From assembly GCA_965262015.1 (NCBI GenBank), contig OZ253494.1:1550001-1614000 (forward strand): a stretch of DNA of 64,000 nucleotides, in the 5' to 3' direction. Both the position numbers and the translations under genes were made by a program. Within the stretch, counting starts at the first letter, position 1; each line of letters begins with the position of its first letter. The notes beneath the pieces are model-generated. The model was not told the DNA's origin. It was given only the letters and a program-made list of their open reading frames with translations, and searched no databases. The stretch is from G965262015 sp965262015. Lineage in GTDB: Bacteria > Spirochaetota > Leptospiria > Turneriellales > CBDBES01. Positions 54,411 through 63,798 of this stretch are shown here, in pieces.

Positions 54411-54790
54411 ATGATCACTATCCCAACATTTAATATTCAACCGCAGGAGTGGGTGCAAGGTAAGATTTTATCTGGAACCTGATTGGGCCAGCCTATTTAA
54501 AACATTTTGCACGAAATTATACAGCGTAATGCTCATAAGCCTAGGCTGGCTACTTTGCTTGTAGGGGATAGGGGATAAGCTAGCTATCCATATATATGTA
54601 AATAAGAAGAAAAAGGAGGCTGAAGGAATAGGGTTTCATTCTATTCTGTAACAACTTCCTGTAACAGCTTAACAGGATGAAGTCATGAAAATTATTGATG
54701 AGCTTATTATTTAAACTAATTTTTGTGCTTCAACGTGGAAGATATCTTCCTTTCCACAAATTTTACATTGGTTTATTAAGAAAAACTTGA
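54411..54790 (+). pseudogene. folD: folD pseudogene fragment
   Basis: Traces of methylenetetrahydrofolate dehydrogenase/cyclohydrolase across two frames with several stops: GKILSGT, RNAHKPRLATLLVGD, then NKKKKEAEGIGFHSIL, QLPVTA, QDEVMKIIDELI. These follow FolD's first ~80 residues in order (KPRLATLLVGDDPAS, KKKACEKIGI..., LP..T.QDE). The rest of the gene is gone. Fills the gap before rpsR. Confidence 0.75.
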
Positions 54791-54826
54791 CAACTAGAGT
54801 TTTGGTTAATTTTGTTGTGCTTGTAG

Positions 54827-55219
54827 ATGAGTTTGGATATAAGCAATATTTCTAGTACAGGTGTAGACCGAGCTTCTAGTCCGTCCCCAAGTAGTCAACC
54901 CCCAAGTCGTGAGTTTAGCTCTAATAAAACTGGTGGTCTTAATAAGAGAAAGCCATACAAAAAAAAGCCATTTTTTGCACGCAAACGTGGTTTTAAAAAC
55001 GCAGAGGACTTTATCCAAAAACTTGATTATAAAAACGTAGAGTTTTTGATTGGTTTTGTTTCTGATAAGGGTAAAATCTTACCTAGAAGGTCTACAAATC
55101 TGACTTCTGCACAACAGAGACAGTTAGCCAAGACTATTAAGCGTAGTCGTTCTGCTGGGTTGTTGCCTTTTAAAGTCAAAGAACCTATCCAGCTTACCAA
55201 TACCAGTTTGCCACGTTAA
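54827..55219 (+). CDS. rpsR: 30S ribosomal protein S18 with N-terminal extension
   Basis: 130 residues. The C-terminal ~75 residues are S18: DYKNVEFLIGFVSDKGKILP, RRSTNLTSAQQRQLAKTIKR, SRSAGLLPF. About 50 extra N-terminal residues are Ser/Pro-rich and then basic (GGLNKRKPYKKKPFFARKRG); S18 is usually 75-95 residues. The usual neighbours rpsF and rplI are absent. Convergent with ileS (11 bp apart). Confidence 0.92.
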   Translation: MSLDISNISSTGVDRASSPSPSSQPPSREFSSNKTGGLNKRKPYKKKPFFARKRGFKNAEDFIQKLDYKNVEFLIGFVSDKGKILPRRSTNLTSAQQRQLAKTIKRSRSAGLLPFKVKEPIQLTNTSLPR

Positions 55220-55230
55220 TACACTGCAAA

Positions 55231-58026
55231 CTATATTGTTTGTGTGACTATTTCACATCGATTGCATAGGTTATCTCGATTAAGGGGTTGGTGTAACCAA
55301 CATCTTTCGCATTTATTTTCTGTACATACTTCTACTATGATTTCAGATCCATTGTAAAAGGCAACATGAGAAACTATCAAGTATTCTTGTAATTGTAGCT
55401 TATCTATCTTATTAATTTTTATATTATTTGGGATACTAACTTGTGCATCAATTGAAGAGCCTATTTGTGCTTGAGTACGTAGTTTTTCTAACTGTATATT
55501 TACTTTATTTTTTAGATTAAAAACTAAAGTAAATATGTTATGGATGTCTTTATTACACCATTGGGTAGCAGATGGCCACTCCAATTCAAAGATACTTTTT
55601 GTGTTATAAACAAGATTAATCTCTTCCATAGAAAAACTTAAAATGGGTGCTAACCAACTATTTAAATAGCGTAATAAAAAAGATAATGTATGCAAACTAG
55701 ACTGACATTTTTGATAATATTTTTTGTAATGATTAGTGGTAGAGGATAAAGGATTTTGGTTACAGTATAATCTATCTCGTATAATATCAAAATATGTTTG
55801 TGAGAGTGTGGTAATACAAAACTGTAATATTTTATGGTACACTATATGTAATTCATAGTTGGAATATGCTTTGTTAATGGATTCTTCCAGTAGATAGACT
55901 TGGTGTAAAACCCATAGATCAAGTGGATCGATAACACAAGAGGAGTCTGGTTCTTGCACTAGTCGTGTGTCTTGTAGATTTCCTAAAATATATCGAAATG
56001 TATTACGTATTTTACGATAGCTATCTGATAACTGGTCCATAATATGAAAACCAATTGTATTATCTGTCCTATAATCTTCTGAAGCTACCCATAGACGTAA
56101 AATATCAGCACCATATTTAGGTATAATCTGCGTAATAGGATTAATCACATTGCCCCGTGATTTACTCATTGCCCTATTATTTTCATCTAAGACATAACCA
56201 TGTGTTAAAACTTGTTTAAATGGTGCCTGTTGAGTTAAGCCAAGAGCAGTCCACAGACTACTTTGAAACCAACCTCGATGTTGGTCAGAACCCTCTAGGT
56301 ATAAATCAGCAGGATATGTAGTTAGAGGGTTATTTTTTAAAACAGAATACCAGGTAACACCACTATCAAACCAAACATCTAAAATAGCCTGTCCCTTTCG
56401 AACATCCTGTGAAGCACACTCCGAACACTTATATCCTGCTGGTAAAAAATCCTTGGCCTCTTTCTCAAACCACACTTCTATCCCTTTTTCTTCTACAGCT
56501 TGCACAATATTCTCTAGGCTTTCTACAGTCATATATGTATGGCCACAAGAATTACATTGAAATTCAGGTATGGGAACACCCCATATTCGTTGTCTAGAAA
56601 GGCACCAATCTGGACGATTCTCAATCATAGATATAAATCTATTTTCCCCCCAGTCAGGTATCCATTTAGTTTTCTTGCTTGCTTCTATGGCCAGTTCTTT
56701 TAAAGGCTCAATTGAAAAAAACCACTGCTCAGTTGCTCTAAAGATAACAGGTTTATGACATCTCCAACAATGTGGATAAGAGTGTTCTAAATCAGATATA
56801 GCTAATAATACATCTAACTTTTCCAGTTTATTAATAATTGTGTCATTAGAAGCAAAAATTTTTTCACCTTCCATTTCAGGAAAATCAGAAGTGTATCGAC
56901 CTCGATGGTCTACAGGGCAGTAGGGTTCAAGGTCATATTGTAAACCTATCAGATAATCATCATGACCATGCCCAGGTGCTGTGTGAACAATACCAGTACC
57001 AACATCCATAGTAACATGTTCACCAAATATTACTTTGCTCTCTCGAAATAAAAAAGGATGCCTTACCTTTAGTATCTCAATATCATTTTTAGTAAGTAAA
57101 TATTTTGAAGTAGCGGAACATTTAATAATAGCACATATCTCTTCAGCTCTTTCTACAGCTATAATCATATTTCCTTTAGGAGTCTCATAAATAGCATATT
57201 GAGAGCTAGGATGAAAGGCGATCGCTAAATTTGCAGGCAATGTCCATGGAGTTGTTGTCCATATGGCAACAAAACAATTAGAAAAACCCTTGATGGTATT
57301 TTCCACTGGGAAAGCAACATAAATAGATTTAGAAGAATGTTGTGCATATTCAATTTCAGCTTCAGCCAAGGCAGTAGCACATGAAATACACCAATGAATA
57401 GGCTTTTCCCCTTTATAAATTAACTGACGTGTAAATAGTTCCTTAAAAGCTTTTAAAATATTTACTTCAAATTGTTTGCTCATTGTGTAGTAAAATGAAC
57501 CATTATCTAAGAATTTTTGATTCTTAAAATCTATCGCACCTGCTTCATCCCAGAAGACACCCATGCGTGATTGTTCTTGTGCTTGGATGAGTATATATTG
57601 TTTTGCATAATCACGGCAAGCTTGGCGAATCTGTTTAATATCTTTCCTAGAACCACCTTTTTCTTTAGATAACTGTTTTAAAACAGCAATTTCAATCGGT
57701 AAACCATGGCAATCCCATCCAGGAATATAATGGGTGCGATAACCTTTAAGAATATAATATTTATTTAAAGTATCTTTTAGAATTTTATTCAAAGCATGGC
57801 CAACATGAAAGTTACCATTTGCATAGGGAGGGCCATCATGTAGTATAAATGTTTTTTTTTGATTCGTATTACGTTGTGTAGCTCGATGATAAATGGTATT
57901 TTCTTGCCAGTAAGCTAATATATCAGGTTCTTTCTTAACCAAATTAGCTTTCATTGGCAAAGACGTTGAAGGCAGAGAAATGGTCTTTGTCCACTTTTTA
58001 GTCTTATCAGGATGATTCATAGCCAT
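55231..58026 (-). CDS. ileS: Isoleucyl-tRNA synthetase
   Basis: 931 residues, bacterial type. Signature PYANGNFHVGH (HIGH box), the editing-domain segments TTTPWTLPANLAIAF and GTGIVHTAPGHG, AMSKSRGN (KMSKS loop), and a C-terminal zinc-binding CERCW...CNRC. Charges tRNA-Ile and edits valine. The start at 58026 (MAMNHPDKTKKW) precedes the normal MKANLVKKEPDIL; Met3 is an alternative. Confidence 0.96.
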   Translation of the reverse strand: MAMNHPDKTKKWTKTISLPSTSLPMKANLVKKEPDILAYWQENTIYHRATQRNTNQKKTFILHDGPPYANGNFHVGHALNKILKDTLNKYYILKGYRTHYIPGWDCHGLPIEIAVLKQLSKEKGGSRKDIKQIRQACRDYAKQYILIQAQEQSRMGVFWDEAGAIDFKNQKFLDNGSFYYTMSKQFEVNILKAFKELFTRQLIYKGEKPIHWCISCATALAEAEIEYAQHSSKSIYVAFPVENTIKGFSNCFVAIWTTTPWTLPANLAIAFHPSSQYAIYETPKGNMIIAVERAEEICAIIKCSATSKYLLTKNDIEILKVRHPFLFRESKVIFGEHVTMDVGTGIVHTAPGHGHDDYLIGLQYDLEPYCPVDHRGRYTSDFPEMEGEKIFASNDTIINKLEKLDVLLAISDLEHSYPHCWRCHKPVIFRATEQWFFSIEPLKELAIEASKKTKWIPDWGENRFISMIENRPDWCLSRQRIWGVPIPEFQCNSCGHTYMTVESLENIVQAVEEKGIEVWFEKEAKDFLPAGYKCSECASQDVRKGQAILDVWFDSGVTWYSVLKNNPLTTYPADLYLEGSDQHRGWFQSSLWTALGLTQQAPFKQVLTHGYVLDENNRAMSKSRGNVINPITQIIPKYGADILRLWVASEDYRTDNTIGFHIMDQLSDSYRKIRNTFRYILGNLQDTRLVQEPDSSCVIDPLDLWVLHQVYLLEESINKAYSNYELHIVYHKILQFCITTLSQTYFDIIRDRLYCNQNPLSSTTNHYKKYYQKCQSSLHTLSFLLRYLNSWLAPILSFSMEEINLVYNTKSIFELEWPSATQWCNKDIHNIFTLVFNLKNKVNIQLEKLRTQAQIGSSIDAQVSIPNNIKINKIDKLQLQEYLIVSHVAFYNGSEIIVEVCTENKCERCWLHQPLNRDNLCNRCEIVTQTI

Positions 58027-58241
58027 GGATACTTATTTTATATGTGGAATAACAGTGACCGACCCTAGTTTAAGATGTCTTAGAACATCATGTTAGAAAT
58101 GCCAATAAAACACAGGCCAGTTATTTCTCTAATGTAGCTTCCCAATGTGGGCCTCAAACTACTCACGTCCAATTTATGGTCACTATTTAACCAAAAATTC
58201 CATTGGCACTACATGCACCATGGCAAGACCATAGTACGGTG

Positions 58242-58265
58242 TTGACATGATTAACCTAATGTCAA
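58242..58265. promoter_or_regulatory. Inverted repeat TTGACAT-N10-ATGTCAA
   Basis: Perfect 7-bp arms about 155 bp before GLUG gene 2, in the otherwise gene-free 58027-58384 stretch. Could be an operator; the left arm also looks like a -35 box. Not present before the other GLUG genes. Confidence 0.4.
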
Positions 58266-58419
58266 TTGATAAATCATTCCAGTGTATCCAACTCAAAGAC
58301 ATACACCACTTTCCAAATGGGTTGCATATCCTAAGAGATTAAATTTCTTGGCTAGATAACCTACATTAAACTCATGTCCACCTCATAGGCAGGACATGCC
58401 TATTTAGGGAGACACAAAT

Positions 58420-60492
58420 ATGAAATACATAAAAAATATGAACACTACGTTAATGAATAGCGTCAATTGGCATGTAAGATGGTCATCAGTGATGTGTGCG
58501 GGCCTTATAGCTTTTATGCTCTTTGGTATGTTTTTGTCTACAGGATGTTCCATCACCTTTCCAGGTCGAATAGTCAATCCCCCTCTCCCTTCCCCCAAAC
58601 CCCCGAAAGCTTCCCCCAAACCCCCGAAAGCTTCCCTCCCCAATGCCGCTTGTGTTGTAGGTAGTGGTGATACCGATGGTGACGGCATACTTGATACCAT
58701 TGATGTAGACCGTGACGGCGATGGCTTGATAGAGATTTGTACTCTTGGTGAGCTACACAACATTCGCTATAATCTTACGGGTACCAGCTATAAAACCCAA
58801 AGTAGCGGTAGTGGTGACAGCTCTGGTTGTGGTGGTACTAATGCAGTTACAGTCTGTAATGGTTATGAACTACTGGATGATCTTAGTTTTGATACGGGCA
58901 ATAATGGCACTTGGAGCACAACTACAGGTGTATATAGCCTAGACACTAATGATAACGCTGATCCTTATTTTGTAGTAAGTGAAGGTGGTTGGAAGCCCAT
59001 TGGAGAGGCAGTCGTTGATTCGAGTGGTGTAACTTGCGATGGTTGTTTTAATGCTATTTTTGAAGGTAATGACCACACTATTACGGGTTTGGCTATTCGT
59101 AGAGATGCCTCTGGGATAGGGATGTTTGGAGCCACAGAAGCCAATGCAGATATCCGTAATATAGGCCTGGTAAATAACCTCACAGACTACACTGGAAGCG
59201 GAAGCTCAGATTCTATTTTTGTGGGAGGCTTGGTTGGGTTTCAAGAGGGTGGAAGTATAACTGCGAGCTACACTACAGGTACTGTAAATGGTGGGGCTGG
59301 GGATAATCTTGTGGGAGGCTTGGTTGGGTATCAAGAGGGAAGTATAACTGCGAGTTACACTACAGGTACTGTAAACCGTGCTGCTGGAACAACGTCGGCA
59401 TCAGGTAACTTTAATACTGCGGGAGGCTTGGTTGGGCTTCAAGGGGGAAGTGGAAGTATAACTGCAAGCTACACTATGGATGTTACTGTGAACGGAGGAG
59501 GAGCTGGAGGCATTATGGGAGGCTTGGTTGGGATTCAAAAGGAGTCTGGAAGTGCAAGTATAATTGCGAGCTACACTATGGGTGGTACTATAAATGGTAA
59601 GGCTGGAGATGATGGTATTGGAGGCTTGGTTGGGCTTCAGAGGCGTGGAAGTATAATTGCGAGTTACACTATGGGTGGTACTGTAGTAAATGGGGGAGCT
59701 GGGGATGATGTTGTGGGAGGCTTGGTTGGGCTTCAAAGTGAGGGAAGTATAACTGCAAGCTACGCTACGGGCGGTACTGTAGTAAATGGGGGAGCTGGGG
59801 ATGATGTTGTGGGAGGCTTGGTTGGGCTTCAAAACGATGGTGGAAGTACAACTGTGAGCTATGCTACGGGTATTGTAAACGGGAATGGTGGAACTGATAA
59901 TGTGGGAGGCTTGATTGGGCTTCAAGACAATGGAAGTATAACTGCGAGCTACGCTACAGGTGGTGTAAACGGAGGGAATGATGTTGATTATGTGGGAGGC
60001 TTGGTAGGCCGGCAATATGACTCAGACTATGGCGGTAGTGGAACGTATGTACCATCTACCGGAAGTATAACCGCAAGCTACGCTACAGGTACTGTAAACG
60101 GAGGTGATGGAACTGATACTGTGGGAGGCTTGATAGGGCTTGAAGACAGTGGTACTGATGCAATAAGAATAACTGCGAGCTATGGCTTTGGCACTGCAAC
60201 TGGAGAAGCGGATGGTGGATATGGTGTCCATCCAAGTATAAATACAGGAACCGCAATGATGCGTGCCGCCATGTTGACGTCAAGTAACGCTGGTATGTCA
60301 TGGGATACTGCTACTAAAAACACCCTAGGTGCCTGGAGCTTTGCCACTGGTAAAATCCCAGCCCTCAAATACGCCGACTACGACGGTACTGTTGGTACAG
60401 CATTCTATTGCGAAGGTGTTACGCCCCCTACACCTACAATGGGAACGTCCATTCCCATTCCTAGCTGTGGCACCCTTATTTCTGGGCAGTAG
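58420..60492 (+). CDS. GLUG-repeat surface lipoprotein 2, intact
   Basis: 690 residues in one frame. Lipoprotein-type signal (MKYIKNMNTTLMNS..., FLSTGC), a Pro-rich spacer made by a 21-bp direct repeat (58590-58631; SPKPPKASPKPPKAS) where the paralogs have poly-C, a calcium-type DGDGILDTIDVDRDGDG segment, a spacer domain and about ten GLUG repeats (GGLVGLQxxGSITASYxxG), then the shared C-terminal cap. Anchored to the outer membrane with a beta-solenoid outside is the likely arrangement. Its leader hairpin is shorter (7 bp, 58385-58403) and does not reach the Shine-Dalgarno, so this copy should be expressed. Confidence 0.85.
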   Translation: MKYIKNMNTTLMNSVNWHVRWSSVMCAGLIAFMLFGMFLSTGCSITFPGRIVNPPLPSPKPPKASPKPPKASLPNAACVVGSGDTDGDGILDTIDVDRDGDGLIEICTLGELHNIRYNLTGTSYKTQSSGSGDSSGCGGTNAVTVCNGYELLDDLSFDTGNNGTWSTTTGVYSLDTNDNADPYFVVSEGGWKPIGEAVVDSSGVTCDGCFNAIFEGNDHTITGLAIRRDASGIGMFGATEANADIRNIGLVNNLTDYTGSGSSDSIFVGGLVGFQEGGSITASYTTGTVNGGAGDNLVGGLVGYQEGSITASYTTGTVNRAAGTTSASGNFNTAGGLVGLQGGSGSITASYTMDVTVNGGGAGGIMGGLVGIQKESGSASIIASYTMGGTINGKAGDDGIGGLVGLQRRGSIIASYTMGGTVVNGGAGDDVVGGLVGLQSEGSITASYATGGTVVNGGAGDDVVGGLVGLQNDGGSTTVSYATGIVNGNGGTDNVGGLIGLQDNGSITASYATGGVNGGNDVDYVGGLVGRQYDSDYGGSGTYVPSTGSITASYATGTVNGGDGTDTVGGLIGLEDSGTDAIRITASYGFGTATGEADGGYGVHPSINTGTAMMRAAMLTSSNAGMSWDTATKNTLGAWSFATGKIPALKYADYDGTVGTAFYCEGVTPPTPTMGTSIPIPSCGTLISGQ

Positions 60493-60539
60493 GTGGTGAA
60501 AGAGATCATCACCTTCTGCTTAAGAATGTATCTGCAGGG

Positions 60540-60800
60540 TTTTAAGAAATTGAGTGTTAGAGCTGAACGGAGCCAAAACAATAGACCTGGCTTAGCCTCG
60601 TATCTTTATCTCATAAAAGACAGCAGATTCTGGTATCTTTATTTCATGAGCTATTTTGCAATAGCTCATATTCTCTAATAAATACTTCTGTATATAAGTG
60701 CCCATTTCTTGTTGTATATTTTCATTAGTCGTTCTCCTTAAATTTAATCTTTTCAAGAAAAACAGCTTATGAACACTTAAGCCGTCCATAGTTGCACACA
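60540..60800 (-). mobile_element. IS30-like transposase remnant, copy R3
   Basis: The longest open copy: the reverse strand 60831-60592 reads ...NENIQQEMGTYIQKYLLENM then SYCKIAHEIKIPESAVFY, a helix-turn-helix-like N-terminus, with no catalytic DDE part. The rest of 60493-60850 is shared intergenic DNA. Confidence 0.45.
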
Positions 60801-60850
60801 ACCAGTTACATAATTTCTTGACTATACACACTTACATTAGGTTCATGGTT

Positions 60851-60879
60851 CCTAAATAGGCAATGTATGCCTATTTAGG
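60851..60879 (+). promoter_or_regulatory. Leader hairpin overlapping the Shine-Dalgarno of GLUG gene 3
   Basis: Identical 12-bp stem and 5-base loop as at 38046-38074, with AGGGGGA partly in the right arm and ATG at 60891. Confidence 0.65.
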
Positions 60880-60890
60880 GGGATACAAAT

Positions 60891-63309
60891 ATGAAATACA
60901 TAAAAAATATGAACACTACGTTAATGAATAGCGTCAATTGGCATCCAAGATGGTTATCAGTGATGTGTGCAGGCCTTATGGCTTTTATGCTCTTTGGCGT
61001 ATTGTTGTCTACGGGCTGTTCCACCACCGTGCAAAATGATCTTGGTAACAATAATGATCCTGTATCCCCCCCCCCGATGTAGATTGCCCTGAAGGCACCT
61101 CTCGTCAGAGGCTTCTAAAAAAACTACAGACACCTGCATGCTTGATACCGATGGTGGTGGTACCCCCAATGCCACTTGTGTTGTAGGTAGTGGTGATAGC
61201 GATGGTGACGGCATACTTGATACCATTGATGTAGACCGTGACGGCGATGGCTTGATAGAGATTTGTACTCTTGGTGAGCTACACAACATTCGCTATAATC
61301 TTACGGGTACCAGCTATAAAACCCAAAGTAGCGGTAGTGGTGACAGCTCTGGTTGTGGTGGTACTAATGCAGTTACAGTCTGTAATGGTTATGAACTACT
61401 GGATGATCTTAGTTTTGATACGGGCACTAATGGCACTTGGAGCAAAAATAGTGCAGGTGTATATAGCCTAGATAATAGCGATAACGCTGATCCTTATTTT
61501 GTAGTAAGTGAAGGGGGTTGGAAGCCCATTGGAGAGACAACCACTGTTGTTATTCGAGTGAGTAGTACTTACTCTTACGATGAGGAAACTTGCGATAATG
61601 ATACCTGTTTTAATGCTATTTTTGAAGGTAATGACCACACTATTACGGGTTTGGCTATTCGTAGAGATGCCTCTACGATAGGGATGTTTGGAGCCACAGA
61701 AGCCAATGCAGATATCCGTAATATAGGCCTGGTAAATAACCTCACAGACTACACTGGAAGCTCTAGTGCTTATGTGGGAGGCTTGGTTGGGTATCAAGAT
61801 GGTGGAAGCATAACTAGAAGCTATGTTGAAGGTGGTACTGTAGACGGAGGAAGCTCGGTGGGAGGTTTGGTAGGCCGTCAAGATGGTGGAAGCATAACCG
61901 CAAGCTACGCTACGGGTACTGTAAACGGTGGGGATGATGCTTATAATGTGGGAGGCTTGATGGGATGGCAGCGAGGTGGAAGCATAACTGAAAGCCACGT
62001 TGAAGATGGTGAGGTAAACGGCGGGGTTGGGGATGATAGAGTGGGAGGCTTGGTTGGGTATCAATCTGGTGGGAGCAGCATAACCGCAAGCTACGCTAAG
62101 GGTGGTACTGTAAACGGAGGTGATGGAACTGATGTTGTGGGAGGCTTGGTTGGGGATCAATATGATGGGAGCATAACTAGAAGCTATGTTGAAGGTGGTA
62201 CTGTAAACGGGGGAGCTGGGAATGATGTTGTGGGAGGCTTGGTGGGCCAGCAATCTGGAAGTATAACCGCAAGCTACGCTACGGGTGGTACTGTAAACGG
62301 GGGAGCTGGGAATGATGTTGTGGGAGGCTTGGTGGGCCAGCAATATGGAAGTATAACCGCAAGCTACGCTACGGGTGGTACTGTAAACGGAGGAGCTGGG
62401 AATGATTATGTGGGAGGCTTGGTTGGCACTCAATTTGGAAGTATAACCGCAAGCTACGCTACGGGTGGTACTGTAAACGGAGGAGCTGGGAATGATGATG
62501 TGGGAGGCTTGGTGGGCCAGCAATTTGGAAGTATAACCGCAAGCTACGCTACGGGTGGTACTGTAAACGGAGGAGTTGGAAATGATAATGTGGGAGGCTT
62601 GGTGGGATACCAATATAGGAGTATAACTGCGAGCTACGCTACGGGTACTGTAAACGGTGGAGATGATGCTGATGATGTGGGAGGCTTGGTGGGCCATCAA
62701 TATAGAGGAAGTATAACTGCGAGCTACGCTACAGGTGGTGTAAGCGGGAATGGTGGAACTGATAATGTGGGAGGCTTGGTGGGCCAGCAATTTGGGTATT
62801 GTGATGATAGTGATGCTGCTGGTGGTGTATTGAATCCTAATGATGGGTATTGTGACGATAATGCCATGGCTATGTATTATGTACCATCTACCGGAAGCAT
62901 AACCGCAAGTTACGCTACGGGTACTGTAAACGGAGGAGTTGGAACTGATAATGTGGGAGGCTTGGTGGGGCTTGAAGACAGTGGTACTAGTACAATAAGA
63001 ATAACTGCGAGCTACGGCTTTGGCACTGCAACTGGAGGAACGGATCAGGAAAATGGTGTTCATCCAAGTATAAATACAGGAACCGCAACGGATCGTGCTG
63101 CCATGTTGATGTCAAGTAACGCTGGTATGTCGTGGAATGTGGCTACTAAAAACACCTTAGGTGCCTGGAGCTTTGCCACTGGTAAAATCCCAGCCCTCAA
63201 ATACGCCGACTACGACGGTACTACTGGTACAGTATTCTATTGCGACAATGTTATGCCTACAACTGGAATTCCCATTCCTAACTGTGGCACCCTTATTTCT
63301 GGGCAGTAG
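60891..63309 (+). pseudogene. GLUG-repeat surface lipoprotein 3, out of frame
   Basis: The signal/lipobox part (60891-61082) stops after a 10-C tract (VSPPPM-stop). The long frame resumes at about 61138 and runs to 63309 (723 codons): calcium-type repeats, spacer domain, about twelve GLUG repeats including four near-identical GGTVNGGAGNDxVGGLVG units, a Cys-containing insertion (CDDSDAAGGVLNPNDGYCDD), and the common cap. Compared with gene 1, a 4-bp deletion after the tract (tctcgtcagagg against tctcgccttgcagagg) adds a second shift. No C number can then join the ends without meeting a TGA. Silent donor for recombination is an attractive inference. Confidence 0.75.
61066..61075 (+). repeat. 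Poly-C tract (10 C) in GLUG gene 3
   Basis: Ten C at the position of the 12-C tract in gene 1, directly after the lipobox region. Length difference between paralogs supports slippage. Confidence 0.85.
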
Positions 63310-63344
63310 GCAGGGATAGTAGGTGGTGAAAGAGATCATCACCT

Positions 63345-63720
63345 TCTGCTTAAGAACGTATCTGCAGGGTTTTAGGGGGGTCAAGGCGTTAGAGCTGAAC
63401 GGAGCCAAAACAATAGACCTGGCTTAGCTATTATTTACAAAACTTAGATTGGATTCCATATCTTTTTAGTGGAGTTGGTTTATACAACTAACTCCACTGT
63501 TCATGTCGATTGACCCTGTCCCTGTAAGATCAAGAAATTAGCATTGGCTCTGGGCAGAAATAGACCTGGCTTAGCCTCGTATCTTTATTTCATGAGCTAT
63601 TTTGCAATAACTCATATTCTCTAATGGATACTTCTGCATATAAGTGCCCATTTCTCGTTGTATATTTTCATTAGTCATTTTTAAGAAAAACAGCTTATGA
63701 ACACCTTAAACCGTCCAGGA
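63345..63720. repeat. Intergenic repeat with IS30-like remnant, copy R4
   Basis: Parallel to 40195-40580: inverted repeat AGTGGAGTT...AACTCCACT at 63468-63498, then on the reverse strand MTNENIQREMGTYMQKYPLE, NMSYCKIAHEIKI (about 63590-63690) and the aagaaaaacagcttatgaac end. Differences from R2 include a 30-bp deletion (ctcataaaagacagcagatt region). Confidence 0.6.
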
Positions 63721-63798
63721 TTAAATTAAACTTTCTATTCCAAGGATGTTACACTAAATTTTTAAAGTTGTATTGATACCTACCTATTTAGTTTTATA

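Noticed and set aside
54806..55018. 70-codon ORF antisense to rpsR
   Set aside because: Lies opposite a clear S18 gene and has no family features.
60592..60831. Intact 79-codon gene on the minus strand
   Set aside because: Only an HTH-like N-terminal piece of a transposase remains and the other three copies are broken, so it is listed as a remnant.
61468..63063. 531-codon open frame antisense to GLUG gene 3 (and similar antisense frames at 38984-39718 and 59401-60015)
   Set aside because: The translations are SHQASHIIS-type mirror images of the GLUG repeats; open only because the repeat codons lack antisense stops.
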